Shown here: in pieces, positions 5,587 through 7,106 of the stretch
How the letters are laid out: every line of letters begins with the position of its first letter
How positions within the stretch are numbered: the stretch's first letter is position 1
Assembly: GCA_900767075.1 (NCBI GenBank)
Contig: CAAFXX010000117.1
Span: 1 to 7,106 of the forward strand
Length of the DNA: 7,106 nt
Reading direction: 5' to 3'
From: Bacteroidales bacterium
Lineage (GTDB): Bacteria; Bacteroidota; Bacteroidia; Bacteroidales; Muribaculaceae
Translations under genes and position numbers: made by a program
The notes under the pieces: model-generated
The model's input: only the letters and a program-made list of their open reading frames with translations
The model's database searches: none
Told to the model about the DNA's origin: nothing

Positions 5587-7106
5587 TCAGCGGTGAAGCA
5601 GGAGAAGAAGCACGTTTATATCCGAAGGCGACACTCCGGGGATTCTTGACGCCTGCCCGATTGTAGCTGGACGAATCCGCTCGAGCTTCTGTCTTGCTTC
5701 GGTTGAAAGTGCCGTAAGTTCGGAGAAACGGAACGCTTCCGGAATCTTCACATAATCCAGGCGCATCTGCTTCTCGGCAAGATCACGCTCCCTCGCGATG
5801 TATCCGTCATACTTGATCAGAATCTCCGCAGCCTCGATAATCTCCTTACGCCTCTCCTTTTCGATTTCATCGAGTCTTCTTCTCACACCGGAGATCAGCG
5901 ACGCAAGAATCTCGAAATTCAATTGTGGACGCTTGAGAAGTTCCGTGAGACGCACGGATGCAGTAAGCGGAGTCGTCCCCAATTCAACAAGACTTCTGTT
6001 GAGTTCGTCAGTTGCCTTGACGAGGAATTTCCCACAGAACTCGATCAGCTCGTCGCGCTGCATTCTTTTCGAAACCATGGCTTCATAGCGCTCGCGAGTA
6101 GCGAGACCTATCTCATACCCTATCGGTGTAAGGCGCATGTCGGCGTCATCCTGACGCAAAAGAATCCTGTATTCGGCACGCGAGGTAAACATTCGGTACG
6201 GCTCATCGACACCCTTTGTCACGAGGTCGTCAATCAGTACACCGATGTATGCCTGATCGCGTCCCAATACAACGGCTTCAAGACCCTTTGACCGACGTGC
6301 GGCATTTATACCTGCCATCAGTCCCTGAGCGGCAGCCTCCTCATAACCTGTGGTGCCGTTCACCTGCCCTGCGAAATAAAGTCCATCTACAAGCTTCGTC
6401 TGAAGGTCGTGGCTGAGCTGCGTCGGGTCGAAGAAGTCATATTCGATGGCATAACCGGGACGATAGAACTGAACGTTCTTCAGTGCCGGCACATGGCTCA
6501 AGGCGTCCACCTGCACGCGCCACGGCAACGAGCTCGAAAAACCGTTGATATAATACTCCTCAGTCGTCTCTCCTTCCGGTTCAAGGAAAAGCTGATGGCT
6601 TTCCTTGTCGGCAAAAGTGACAATCTTCGTCTCGATACTGGGGCAATAACGCGGTCCGATACTCTTTATATCGCCATTATAAAGCGGCGAGTCCGCAAGG
6701 TTATCGTTAAGCACTTTATGGACCTCAGGATTGGTATGCACGATCCAGCAGGGACGCTGGCGGAGCGTACGGTGCACTCCCGGCAGGAAAGAGAATTTAT
6801 ATTCCGGAGTATCGTCGCCATACTGGACTTCCGCCTGAGAGAAATCAATGGTACGTCCGTCGATACGCGCCGGTGTGCCGGTCTTCATCCTTCCGACGGC
6901 AAACCCGAGTCCCATGAGTTGCTCTGAAATTCCCTTTGAGGAATCCTCGGAGATACGTCCGCCCTCGATTTTCGTGGGACCGAAATGCATCAGTCCGTTG
7001 AGGAAAGTGCCTGCCGTGAGCACCACCTGACGGGCACGGAACTCGAATCCGAGAGCCGTCCGCACGCCTGCCACGCAGGTACGTCCGGCATCGTCCAGCT
7101 CGAAAA
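5587..7106 (-). CDS. mnmG: tRNA uridine-5-carboxymethylaminomethyl synthase MnmG, 5'-truncated by window edge
   Basis: MnmG (GidA) is an FAD enzyme that works with the GTPase MnmE to add the 5-carboxymethylaminomethyl group to wobble uridine 34 of several tRNAs. About 505 residues are visible. The frame is open to the window end, so the gene starts outside and the GTG at 7074 is internal. By comparison with the 629-residue E. coli protein, about 120 N-terminal residues are missing, including the FAD-binding GxGxxG. Visible family motifs are GTFLNGLMHFG, GPRYCPSIE with the conserved functional cysteine (codon 6643-6645; C277 in E. coli numbering), and AGQVNGTTGYEEAAAQG. The C-terminal helical domain, which binds MnmE and tRNA, ends with SRIPGVSPSDINVLLLLLHR. 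No frameshift or missing motif is seen in the visible part. It is a full MnmG rather than the shorter folate-dependent TrmFO, as shown by its C-terminal domain. Confidence 0.97.
   Translation of the reverse strand, partial: FELDDAGRTCVAGVRTALGFEFRARQVVLTAGTFLNGLMHFGPTKIEGGRISEDSSKGISEQLMGLGFAVGRMKTGTPARIDGRTIDFSQAEVQYGDDTPEYKFSFLPGVHRTLRQRPCWIVHTNPEVHKVLNDNLADSPLYNGDIKSIGPRYCPSIETKIVTFADKESHQLFLEPEGETTEEYYINGFSSSLPWRVQVDALSHVPALKNVQFYRPGYAIEYDFFDPTQLSHDLQTKLVDGLYFAGQVNGTTGYEEAAAQGLMAGINAARRSKGLEAVVLGRDQAYIGVLIDDLVTKGVDEPYRMFTSRAEYRILLRQDDADMRLTPIGYEIGLATRERYEAMVSKRMQRDELIEFCGKFLVKATDELNRSLVELGTTPLTASVRLTELLKRPQLNFEILASLISGVRRRLDEIEKERRKEIIEAAEILIKYDGYIARERDLAEKQMRLDYVKIPEAFRFSELTALSTEARQKLERIRPATIGQASRIPGVSPSDINVLLLLLHR

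Noticed and set aside
7072..7074. GTG as the start codon of mnmG
   Set aside because: The frame stays open to the window edge and the upstream codons fit an MnmG interior. The N-terminal FAD-binding part is simply outside the window.
1..7106. A novel defence, mobile or CRISPR-like system
   Set aside because: Both strands were examined. All long frames are core housekeeping genes or their shadows, with no transposase, integrase, repeat array or anomalous gene cluster.

Overview
The window is a stretch of bacterial chromosome of Bacteroidales type, quite possibly Muribaculaceae. I infer this from the protein sequences, the A/T-rich upstream regions that mostly lack Shine-Dalgarno sequences, partial matches to the Bacteroidetes promoter (TTTG / TAnnTTTG), and the order mnmG-apt-uvrC, which I remember as common in that group. 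No database search was possible, so the family-level placement is tentative.

All four genes lie on the minus strand and are read from high to low coordinates. They are mnmG (tRNA wobble-uridine modification; its N-terminal part is cut off by the window edge), apt (adenine salvage), uvrC (nucleotide excision repair nuclease with an unusual N-terminal extension of about 90 residues) and rnr (RNase R). Together they occupy about 90% of the window. Each gene is separated from the next by 197-236 bp of A/T-rich DNA. A strong intrinsic terminator follows apt, and candidate promoters precede uvrC and rnr. They therefore look like separately transcribed housekeeping genes rather than one tight operon, and their products act in unrelated pathways.

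The most notable non-coding element is a perfect 16-bp palindrome, TGTTCCACGTGGAACA, between mnmG and apt. It matches the parS centromere consensus bound by ParB, so this locus is probably close to the chromosomal origin. The same spacer holds a long imperfect inverted repeat upstream of apt.

The first 27 bases are not genomic. They match the 3' part of the Illumina TruSeq read-2 adapter, so the true contig begins at about base 28. I found no mobile elements, CRISPR arrays, tRNA or rRNA genes, and no sign of a novel multi-gene system. This is an ordinary core-genome region with a few points worth checking.
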